Below the pieces are notes generated by a model. It was not told where the DNA came from. It did not search any database and worked only from the letters and a program-made list of their open reading frames with translations. Shown here in pieces: positions 6,267-13,024 of a DNA stretch of 64,000 nucleotides (position 1 is its first letter; each line of letters starts with the position of its first letter). Made by a program: the position numbers and the translations under genes. The DNA is taken from the NCBI RefSeq assembly GCF_944381005.1, contig NZ_CALWJM010000004.1, positions 1 through 64,000 of the forward strand, read 5' to 3'. This DNA is from an uncultured Butyricicoccus sp. Lineage in GTDB: Bacteria > Bacillota > Clostridia > Oscillospirales > Butyricicoccaceae.

Positions 6267-8011
6267 TGGAGCAACTGTTGAACTTTTCGGATATTGATTT
6301 GCTCGGGCGAGTAACACATGTTGATACAGAGCAAATTATTGTTGAAATTGAAAACCCACTTATTATGGGGCAAATTTGTGTTGGGAAGCTTGTAGCAATC
6401 GAGACTGGAAAGCGCCATGAAGTTCTTGTAGCATTAATCGATAAAGTGACAAGAAAATATATTGATGAATTTGACGATGATGAGAGTGATGAAAATGAAA
6501 TAATGGTATCGTCGGCAGATTATATTAAGGTTAGTATTATAGGCACTTATCACTCTGTTTTTGGTGATGCTCATAACATTTTCAAAAGAGGAGTTGATAC
6601 TTTTCCGCAAATCGAAAGTAAATGCTATAGCATTAATGGTACCAATCTACAGAATTTCATGAATATTTTGAGCCAAAACATATCTACTGATAAACGACTG
6701 AAAATAGGTTCATTCATGATGGACACTTCCGCCGAGGCTGTCCTTGACGGCAACAAATTTTTCCAACGTCATGCAGCGATACTCGGAAGTACCGGTTCAG
6801 GTAAGAGTTGGTGTGTTGCAAATATTCTGGAAAAAGCAAGTACTCTTAAGCATGCAAATATTATAGTATTTGACATGCATGGCGAATACAAGAAACTTGC
6901 GGAAGGTCCTGATGCAATCGCTGAACTGTATCGTATTGCTGGTCCTGGTGATTTAGAGAATCCGGATAAAAGTGTGTTGTTTCTTCCATATTGGCTGCTA
7001 AACAGAGAAGAACTTCTATCTATGGTCTTGGATCGAAGTGACTCTAACGCTCCTAATCAGGCGTCAAGATTCACCTTGCATATTCGTGAGCTCAAGGCAG
7101 AAACATTAACAAAAGAAGGGAAAACTGATGTTTTAAAAACATTTACAGTAGATTCTCCGATTCCTTTTTTAATGAGTGCTTTAATTGATAAACTAACCAT
7201 AGACGATACCAAAAAGAATGTGGGTAAAAACGGACAACCTACAAAAGGCGATTGGGAAGGAAAATTGACACGTTTTATATCAAGGTTAGAGGCGAAGCTT
7301 GATGATAAAACATATGGTTTTATGTTTCAACCACCTGAGCAAGCTCAAAACTATACATGGTTAGGTGAAATGCTTTGTGGTTTGCTAGGATATTGTCAGG
7401 ATAGGCCAGGAATAAAAATTATAGATTTTTCTGAGGTTCCCTCGGATGTTCTTCCTGTGGTTACAGGCACTTTGGCGCGACTGTTGTACAATATGCAGTT
7501 CTGGATGGAATCTAATAAGCGTGTACCATTTACTATAATTTGCGATGAAGCACATCTATATCTTCCGATTAAAGACGAAGCAGATGCGGTTCAAAAGCAG
7601 GCTTTGTACAATTTTGAACGTATTGCGAAGGAAGGTCGAAAATATGGGGTTTCTATTTTAGCTGTTAGTCAACGTCCGGCAGATGTTAGCAAAACCATTT
7701 TAAGCCAGTGTAATAATTTTGTCGTTTTAAGATTAACAAACGAAAAGGACAAAAGTGTGATTAAGAACTTGCTGCCGGACTCACTAAAAAGCACCATTGA
7801 ATTCTTACCTTTGTTAGATGTGGGTGAAGCACTTGTGGTTGGCGACTCTATTTTGCTCCCAAGTAAAATACTTTTAGACAAACCGGCTACAACACATCAA
7901 CCTATCAGTGCAACAAAAGATTTTTGGGATGATTGGGATTGTAAAACACCTAATAATGAGGCTGTAATTAAAGCTGTCGAAGCTTTGAGACGGCAAAATA
8001 GGTTAGGATAA
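6266..8011 (+). CDS. HerA-type hexameric ATPase (DUF87) of the SIR2-HerA system
   Basis: The protein has 581 residues. A HAS-barrel-like N-terminal domain (1-95) is followed by a FtsK/HerA ATPase core. The core has GSTGSGKS (174-181, Walker A), FDMHGEY (about 202-208), CDEAH (about 426-430, Walker B) and SQRPADVSKTILSQCNNFVV, the region of the sensor and arginine finger. HerA ATPases form hexameric rings. In the paired defence system the ring scaffolds or activates SIR2 and may sense DNA. It is the last gene of the fic-SIR2-herA unit and is followed at 8100 by a hairpin terminator. All catalytic motifs appear intact, so the system should be active. Confidence 0.92.
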   Translation: MEQLLNFSDIDLLGRVTHVDTEQIIVEIENPLIMGQICVGKLVAIETGKRHEVLVALIDKVTRKYIDEFDDDESDENEIMVSSADYIKVSIIGTYHSVFGDAHNIFKRGVDTFPQIESKCYSINGTNLQNFMNILSQNISTDKRLKIGSFMMDTSAEAVLDGNKFFQRHAAILGSTGSGKSWCVANILEKASTLKHANIIVFDMHGEYKKLAEGPDAIAELYRIAGPGDLENPDKSVLFLPYWLLNREELLSMVLDRSDSNAPNQASRFTLHIRELKAETLTKEGKTDVLKTFTVDSPIPFLMSALIDKLTIDDTKKNVGKNGQPTKGDWEGKLTRFISRLEAKLDDKTYGFMFQPPEQAQNYTWLGEMLCGLLGYCQDRPGIKIIDFSEVPSDVLPVVTGTLARLLYNMQFWMESNKRVPFTIICDEAHLYLPIKDEADAVQKQALYNFERIAKEGRKYGVSILAVSQRPADVSKTILSQCNNFVVLRLTNEKDKSVIKNLLPDSLKSTIEFLPLLDVGEALVVGDSILLPSKILLDKPATTHQPISATKDFWDDWDCKTPNNEAVIKAVEALRRQNRLG

Positions 8012-8062
8012 TTGAGAAATATCATACCTGATGAAAAGCCGCTTATCTTCCTAAATTTTTGC

Positions 8063-8077
8063 CGTTTACAATAAGCG
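8063..8077. repeat. Extra copy of the attachment arm
   Basis: CGTTTACAATAAGCG repeats the arm sequence of the left end (CGTTTACAATAGGCG in reverse complement) and lies 77 bp inside the right arm in the same orientation. No core TGATACATA lies at the expected distance. It could be an additional recombinase or accessory-factor site, or the remnant of an earlier border. Confidence 0.55.
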
Positions 8078-8099
8078 CGAAGCTACCCAAGTCACGCAT

Positions 8100-8140
8100 G
8101 AAGCCCGGAAAGCCTGTCTACATCAGGCCTTCCGGGCTTC
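8100..8140 (+). terminator. Hairpin terminator between herA and the right border
   Basis: GAAGCCCGGAA (8100-8110) pairs with TTCCGGGCTTC (8130-8140), with an inner GCCTG/CAGGC extension. Only a short GTTT follows. It should end herA mRNA and also block minus-strand transcription from sigK into the element. Confidence 0.65.
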
Positions 8141-8168
8141 GTTTACATTAGTGGCGCTCTGATACATA
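8140..8168. other. Right attachment site: element-side arm plus core
   Basis: Arm CGTTTACATTAG (8140-8151) leads to the core TGATACATA (8160-8168). Host sigK sequence begins beyond 8168. The stop codon that truncates the unrearranged sigK frame is inside the element at 8148-8150. Confidence 0.85.
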
Positions 8169-8780
8169 AGAGCGAGAAATAGAAAGTGATTTTGCAACTT
8201 CTCGTTGTGGCAAAGGGTCATGGCCATTTAGCCCATAGCGCAGGGCAAGAATATATTGTTCCCGCGGTGTCAGGCAGCGGGAAAGACATTCATACATCGT
8301 CTGATAGCGGTCGCTCATTTCGATTAAGTGTAGCCGTTCATCCTCGATGCTGATGGTATCTAAGAGCGACAGGGAACTTCCATCGCCATCGGCATCCTGT
8401 GTTTCGTCAAGAGAAACTTCATTTTGAGATTTTCGCCCAGCGCGGAAGTGCATGAGGATTTCATTTTCAATGCAACGGGCCGCATATGTTGCAAGGCGTA
8501 CACCTTTATGCGGTTTGTAAGTGTTGACAGCCTTAATCAAGCCGATAGTGCCGATGGAAATGAGGTCATCTTGTTCGGCTGGGTCAGCATAGTATTTTTT
8601 GACAATATGGGCAACCAATCGCAGGTTGTGTTCAATGAGTTTATCCCGTGCCATGTGGTCGCCCTGTTCCATTCGAGACAGGTATTCCTGCTCCTCGTCG
8701 GCATTCAGCGGGCGAGGGAATGAACCACCAATTCCCTGGACGCGAAGCATAAGAAACAGTGCGTGCATCCAAAATAGCAT
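8160..8780 (-). CDS. sigK: sigK 5' part (sporulation sigma factor SigK, interrupted)
   Basis: Residues 1-207 of SigK lie here. The N-terminus is hydrophobic (MLFWMHALFLMLRV) and followed by GSFPRPL, as in pro-SigK, so it may be processed. Region 2 reads NLRLVAHIVKKYY, then EQDDLISIGTIGLIKAV and LATYAARCIENEILMHFR. Region 4 contains REQYILALRYGL and QREVAKSLSISRSYVS, where the host sequence ends. Unrearranged DNA adds only ERH and a stop (8148), cutting the recognition helix and leaving the factor probably inactive. Joining to 611-546 adds 21 residues (RIEKKAL...). The ATG at 8780 has AAAGGGG nine bases upstream. SigK drives late mother-cell genes in sporulation. Confidence 0.95.
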
Positions 8781-8810
8781 AAGAAAACGCCCCTTTCTCA
8801 AGATAGAATA

Positions 8811-8841
8811 ACTGTATTCGCGTACAAGGTCGTCCTATGCC
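8811..8841 (-). promoter_or_regulatory. Candidate SigE-type promoter of sigK
   Basis: On the minus strand GGCATAGG, 15 bp, AATACAGT resembles the sporulation SigE consensus (ATA in the -35 region, CATACA-T at -10). It lies about 24 bp before a transcript start that would serve the ATG at 8780. sigK is SigE-dependent in other spore formers. Confidence 0.4.
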
Positions 8842-8868
8842 GGAAAAGGGCGTATGATTTTGGGGGAG

Positions 8869-9687
8869 TTAGGGGAGTTTTGCGGTTCGGCCGAAGAAAA
8901 ATAAATATTGTTGTAAAATGCCGTTGTAGGGAGCATATCGCGCAAACGGATAGCCGTTGGGATAGTGTGCATCCAGTACGCGATGAATCCAGACATCTTT
9001 GGGAAAAGCATCCAGCCGGTGAAACCCAAAGAGCATGACACAATGGGCAATTTTTGTGCCGACACCGTAAAAAGAAAGCAGAGATTGCAACAGTTCTTCA
9101 TCACTTTGTAGGGCAAGTGAATCAAACCAAGATGGATTTTGTGCGACGCGCTGCGCCGCTTGTTGGATGTAAGGCAATCGGTATCCAAGCCCGCAAGCGG
9201 AAAGTGTGGTTGTGTCCAGATTGGCAAGTTGTTCAGGTGTGGGGAACGCATAAAGCAGGCCGGTTTCATCTTGGTCAATGGGCGTGCCCGCGCTGCGGCA
9301 CAGTGCTTCGATAGATTTCTGAATGGCTGGGATAGATTTTCGTTGAGAAAGCAAAAAAGTAATCAGCATTTCCCAAGAATCCTGTTGTAGAATACGGATA
9401 CCTTGTCCGTACTGTGCGGCTTGGGTAAGATATTGGTCGTGTGGGTCGATGTTTGCGCGAATGTCGGCATAATTGCGGTCAAAATCCAGATAGGTATGCC
9501 AGAAAGACACATCTTTTGAGCAAACATTGTGTAAAAAGAGGGTGTCTGGGGCGGTTTGTTCCATCAAAACCGTTCGATTTCCTGCAATAACACGGCATTG
9601 ACCGTTTGGACGCGGATACCAGCGGAAGCACTGCCCACTCTGGGCAATTTTAGCGGCATCGAAATCATCTGTCAGGTGAATCTGCAT
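8869..9687 (-). CDS. 8-oxoguanine DNA glycosylase / AP lyase (OGG type)
   Basis: The protein has 272 residues. An OGG N-terminal domain (SGQCFRW motif near the start, to about 100) precedes a helix-hairpin-helix GPD domain. The key segment YGVGTKIAHCVML supplies the catalytic Lys, and DAFPKDVWIHRVL the conserved Asp. The enzyme removes oxidised guanine from DNA and nicks the abasic site. AAAGGAC precedes the ATG at 9687; an earlier in-frame ATG at 9714 has no such site. It is transcribed leftward from a promoter that lies beside the divergent two-component promoter. Confidence 0.88.
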   Translation of the reverse strand: MQIHLTDDFDAAKIAQSGQCFRWYPRPNGQCRVIAGNRTVLMEQTAPDTLFLHNVCSKDVSFWHTYLDFDRNYADIRANIDPHDQYLTQAAQYGQGIRILQQDSWEMLITFLLSQRKSIPAIQKSIEALCRSAGTPIDQDETGLLYAFPTPEQLANLDTTTLSACGLGYRLPYIQQAAQRVAQNPSWFDSLALQSDEELLQSLLSFYGVGTKIAHCVMLFGFHRLDAFPKDVWIHRVLDAHYPNGYPFARYAPYNGILQQYLFFFGRTAKLP

Positions 9688-9732
9688 AAAAGTCCTTTCT
9701 TGTGTCGAAAACATTGCTATTTTATCGCAATC

Positions 9733-9761
9733 AGTATAACAAATTACATGCAGTCACGCAA
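9733..9761 (-). promoter_or_regulatory. Promoter of the 8-oxoguanine glycosylase gene
   Basis: On the minus strand TTGCGT, 17 bp and TATACT with a TGT extension just before it form a good sigma-A promoter. The -10 box is 46 bp before the start codon. Confidence 0.6.
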
Positions 9762-9771
9762 CTGCAACCGG

Positions 9772-9800
9772 TTGTCAGTTTTTCGACGGCGTGGTATCAT
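9772..9800 (+). promoter_or_regulatory. Promoter of the two-component / sbcDC operon
   Basis: TTGTCA (9772-9777), a 17-bp spacer and TATCAT (9795-9800) form a plausible sigma-A promoter 38 bp before the response-regulator start. It is back to back with the glycosylase promoter. Confidence 0.6.
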
Positions 9801-9837
9801 AACAATAAGAAAATAAGATAAAGGGAGTGGAACATAA

Positions 9838-10512
9838 ATGCGTATTCTGGTTGCGGAGGATGAAAAAGACCTCAATCGCTTGCTGTGTCAGACGCTGACG
9901 CGCGCCGGATATGGGGTGGATGCCTGTTATAACGGAGTGCAGGCAATGGATTGCCTGCACTGTGCGGATTATGACTGTGTGTTGCTGGATGTCATGATGC
10001 CCGAAAAGGATGGACATGCAGTTTTACGGGAGATGCGTGCGGCAGGCAAAACCACACCGGTTATCTTTTTGACCGCACGGGACAGCGTGCGAGATAGAAT
10101 CGACGGTTTGGACATGGGCGCTGACGATTATTTGGTCAAACCCTTTGATTTTGAAGAGTTGCTGGCGCGGATTCGGGCAGCAACCCGAAAATACAGTGGA
10201 GAAAAAACAAGAGAACTGGTTTTGGCAGACCTGATTGTAGATACTGTTACACACGATGTCCGCCGAGCGGGTAAAGTCATCAAGCTGTCGGCCAAGGAAT
10301 ATGCCATTCTCGAATATTTGATGCGCCATAAAGAAGCGGTGGTTTCCCGCACGCAGATTGAAGACCACATTTGGAACTACGATTATACGGGCGGGTCGAA
10401 TGTGGTGGATGTGTATATCACCTATCTGCGCAAAAAAATAGACCAAGGGTTTGATAAAAAATTGTTGCATACGGTGCGAGGAGCCGGTTGGATTTTGCGG
10501 GAGGAGCCATGA
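9838..10512 (+). CDS. OmpR/PhoB-family response regulator
   Basis: The protein has 224 residues. A receiver domain (about 1-115) has the acidic pair in VAEDEKD, the phosphoacceptor Asp in LLDVMMPEKDG, Thr in FLTARD and Lys in DYLVKPFDF. A winged-helix output domain follows (LSAKEYAILEYLM, then VVDVYITYLRKKID). It should bind direct repeats as a dimer after phosphorylation by the kinase encoded next, whose start overlaps its stop by four bases (ATGA). The target genes are unknown. Autoregulation of this operon, which also contains sbcD and sbcC, is likely. Confidence 0.95.
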   Translation: MRILVAEDEKDLNRLLCQTLTRAGYGVDACYNGVQAMDCLHCADYDCVLLDVMMPEKDGHAVLREMRAAGKTTPVIFLTARDSVRDRIDGLDMGADDYLVKPFDFEELLARIRAATRKYSGEKTRELVLADLIVDTVTHDVRRAGKVIKLSAKEYAILEYLMRHKEAVVSRTQIEDHIWNYDYTGGSNVVDVYITYLRKKIDQGFDKKLLHTVRGAGWILREEP

Positions 10513-11891
10513 AACGACTGTCAGTTCAAGCAAAATTAACGCTGTGGATTACCGCATGGATGCTGGCGCTTGTGACCATTGTGCTGGCTTTTTTATTTGG
10601 CATCAGCAGTCAGGTTGCCATGCAAAGCGCACAGGAACAGTTGTCAAGTTTTGTACGGGGCAATTTGAGTGCGATTACAAAGGAAAATCAGACGTTACAG
10701 TTTGAAGAAGGGTTTCAGTTTACCCGCAATGGAATGTATTTGTTGGTGTATAATGGCTCAGGAGCGTTGTTGGCGGGGCAAACGCCGTTGTCTTATCCGG
10801 CAACTGTGGCGTTTGAAAATGGTCTGACTCGACCGGTTTCGGATGAAGATGAAGAAGATGTGTATTTGACATTGGACTTTTGGCTGCCATTTGGCTGGGA
10901 TGATGGCGTATGGGTGCGCGGTGTCATGCAGATGCCCGAATGGAGCGATGCCATAGAACGCCTATTTGGTATGTCGGTGTTGCTGTTGCCCGTGATTGTG
11001 CTGGCGAGCGGGTTTGGTGCTTATCGGATGGTGCGCCGCGCGTTTCGACCAATTGACCGGATTGTAAAGGCGGCCAGCGAAATCAGCGAAGGGCGGGATT
11101 TGTCCAAGCGGATTGACTTACCACCCGGACGGGATGAAATCAGCCAGCTTGCAGCGGCATTTGACCAAATGTTTGAGCGACTGGAACAGGCATTTGAGGC
11201 CGAGAGCCGGTTTACTTCGGATGCGTCCCATGAATTGCGCACCCCTACGGCGGTTATTTTGGCGCAGTGTCGGGAAGCGGGCAAACATGCACAGACCATA
11301 CAGGACTATGCCGAAGCGATTGCCGTTATTGAGCGACAAGCCGACCGAATCTCTAATTTGATTGGGCAGTTGTTGCAGATGACGCGGCTGGAACAGGGAA
11401 CGGTGTCCATCTGTCGGGAAGAAGCCGATTTAAGTGAATTGGCCGAGGTCGTGTGCGAAGAACAGCGCACGGTGCATCCAGAGCGTTCCATAGAAACATG
11501 GCTGGAACCCGGTGTTTGCACTTACTTTGATGTGACCTTGATTACACGGGTACTGCAAAATCTGCTGGCAAATGCCTGTCAATATGGTGGCCCCCGCATT
11601 ATGGTAGAAGTGCGCAGGGCGCGTGATTCGGTCGAACTGTCGGTGTTTGACAACGGGAAAGGCATTGCACCCGAAGAACAACAAAAAATTTGGAAGCGGT
11701 TTTATCGTGTCCAAACCGCGCGCAGTGCAGGAGAGGGCACCGGATTGGGGCTTCCCATGGTGGCGCAGATTGTGCAATTGCATGGCGGAACGGTGGAGTT
11801 AGACAGCCGTGCCGGATGGGGAACAAAATTTACCGTTCGACTGCCGGTGGTAGAACAAGAGGAGATACAGAAAACGGAGGAAGTTCTATGA
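10509..11891 (+). CDS. Membrane sensor histidine kinase
   Basis: The protein has 460 residues. Two transmembrane helices (about 10-32 and 155-178) bracket an extracytoplasmic sensor of about 120 residues containing an acidic stretch (SDEDEEDVY). HAMP follows, then a HisKA box with the phospho-His in SDASHELRTPT. The HATPase_c domain has NLLANACQYG (N box), DNGKGI (G1), FYR (F box) and GTGLGLPM (G2). It is the likely partner of the upstream regulator. The signal is unknown. The last codons overlap the sbcD start (ATGA), placing this signalling pair in one transcript with DNA-repair genes. Confidence 0.94.
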   Translation: MKRLSVQAKLTLWITAWMLALVTIVLAFLFGISSQVAMQSAQEQLSSFVRGNLSAITKENQTLQFEEGFQFTRNGMYLLVYNGSGALLAGQTPLSYPATVAFENGLTRPVSDEDEEDVYLTLDFWLPFGWDDGVWVRGVMQMPEWSDAIERLFGMSVLLLPVIVLASGFGAYRMVRRAFRPIDRIVKAASEISEGRDLSKRIDLPPGRDEISQLAAAFDQMFERLEQAFEAESRFTSDASHELRTPTAVILAQCREAGKHAQTIQDYAEAIAVIERQADRISNLIGQLLQMTRLEQGTVSICREEADLSELAEVVCEEQRTVHPERSIETWLEPGVCTYFDVTLITRVLQNLLANACQYGGPRIMVEVRRARDSVELSVFDNGKGIAPEEQQKIWKRFYRVQTARSAGEGTGLGLPMVAQIVQLHGGTVELDSRAGWGTKFTVRLPVVEQEEIQKTEEVL

Positions 11892-13024
11892 AACTGCTGC
11901 ATTTAGCAGACCTTCATCTGGGCAAACGAGTCAATGGATTTTCGATGTTGGATGACCAGAAATATATTTTGTCACAAATTATCGCGTGTGTGGATGCAGA
12001 ACAGCCGCAGGTTGTTTTGATTGCGGGAGATGTCTATGACCGGGCGGTGCCATCAGAAGAAGCGGTCAGCTTGTTTGATGATTTTCTGGTGCAGTTGGCA
12101 CAACGCAGATTAAATGTATTCATTATCAGCGGCAATCATGATTCGGCTGAACGGGTGGCGTTCGGCGGTAGGTTGATGGAGTCCAGCGGCATTCATTTTG
12201 CGCCCGTGTATCAGGGCAGTGTACCGCCGATTGTGCTGCACGATGAGATTGGAGAAGTGGCATTTTATTTGATTCCCTTTTTGAAACCGGTGCAGGTGCG
12301 CCGGTTTTTCCCTGAAACGTCGATTGCAGATGATACCACTGCCATGCAGATGGTGGTTAATAATTTGGAATTGGATTCGACCAGACGAAATGTTGCCGTT
12401 GCACATCAGTTTGTGCGAGGAGCCGCGCTGAGCGGGTCGGAAGAATTGGCAATCGGTGGACTGGATGTGGTGGATGCGTCGGTGTTTGCACCGTTTGATT
12501 ATGTTGCGCTGGGGCACTTGCATGGAGCACAGCGGGCAGGAGCGGAATGGATTCGGTATGCCGGTTCGCCGCTCAAATATTCGATTGCCGAACGCAATCA
12601 GGCAAAGAGTGTGACGGTAATAGAATTGGGGCAAAAGGGGCAGATAGACGTTCGATTGCTTGCGCTGCATCCCAAAAGAGATGTGCGGCAGTTTACCGGA
12701 TTGTTTGATGAGATGATGGCGCGTACACAGGTGTGCGATGATTATTGTGAAATCATCTTGACCGATGAACAGGATATTCCCAATGCACTCAGTAGACTGC
12801 GTGCGCTGTATCCAAACCTGATGCACATGGCATATGACAATACACGCACGCGCACCCAATCAACCGTCTGGGATACAGGGGTTATGCAGACCAACCCGAC
12901 CGATTTGTTTGAAGAATTTTATATCGCGCAAAATGGGCAACCGATGAGTTCACAGCAGCGGGCATATATCAACCAATTGATTGCCGAGATTTGGGAGGAA
13001 CCAGAATGCGACCCATCAAATTAA
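11888..13024 (+). CDS. sbcD: Nuclease SbcCD subunit D
   Basis: The protein has 378 residues. Calcineurin-type phosphoesterase motifs appear in order: LADLHLGK near the N-terminus, IAGDVYDRA, ISGNHDSAER, an AHQFV His and ALGHLHG. These bind the two manganese ions of the Mre11-like nuclease, which with SbcC trims hairpin and blocked DNA ends. The start ATG at 11888 follows a GGAGGAAG-type ribosome site and overlaps the kinase stop; a longer frame from 11690 would sit inside the kinase gene and is not credible. It overlaps sbcC by 19 bases. Confidence 0.95.
   Translation: MKLLHLADLHLGKRVNGFSMLDDQKYILSQIIACVDAEQPQVVLIAGDVYDRAVPSEEAVSLFDDFLVQLAQRRLNVFIISGNHDSAERVAFGGRLMESSGIHFAPVYQGSVPPIVLHDEIGEVAFYLIPFLKPVQVRRFFPETSIADDTTAMQMVVNNLELDSTRRNVAVAHQFVRGAALSGSEELAIGGLDVVDASVFAPFDYVALGHLHGAQRAGAEWIRYAGSPLKYSIAERNQAKSVTVIELGQKGQIDVRLLALHPKRDVRQFTGLFDEMMARTQVCDDYCEIILTDEQDIPNALSRLRALYPNLMHMAYDNTRTRTQSTVWDTGVMQTNPTDLFEEFYIAQNGQPMSSQQRAYINQLIAEIWEEPECDPSN

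Larger units (their letters stand above)
612..8168. mobile_element. skin-like element interrupting sigK (7,548 bp plus duplicated core)
   Basis: The two halves of sigK lie at the outer borders, both on the minus strand. The 9-bp core TGATACATA sits at 612-620 and 8160-8168. Inside each border is an inverted arm: CTATTGTAAACG at 630-641 and CGTTTACATTAG at 8140-8151. Circularising the element would give a roughly 50-bp imperfect palindrome centred on the core, as in attP sites of large serine recombinases. The recombinase gene ends at 649, eight bases from the left arm. Cargo in order: serine recombinase, 44-aa ORF, 106-aa ORF, tyrosine recombinase, Fic protein, SIR2, HerA. In Bacillus and Clostridioides, skin elements are excised from sigK in the mother cell; the same role is inferred here. 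Confidence 0.9.

Noticed and set aside
8148..8801. sigK 5' part read as a simple truncated pseudogene ending in SERH
   Set aside because: The missing 3' part is present at 546-620 with a matching in-frame core, and the recombinase and attachment arms are intact, so programmed rearrangement explains it better.
11690..11887. N-terminal extension of sbcD
   Set aside because: It lies in another frame inside the kinase gene; the SbcD fold begins at MKLLHLADLH, right after a ribosome site.
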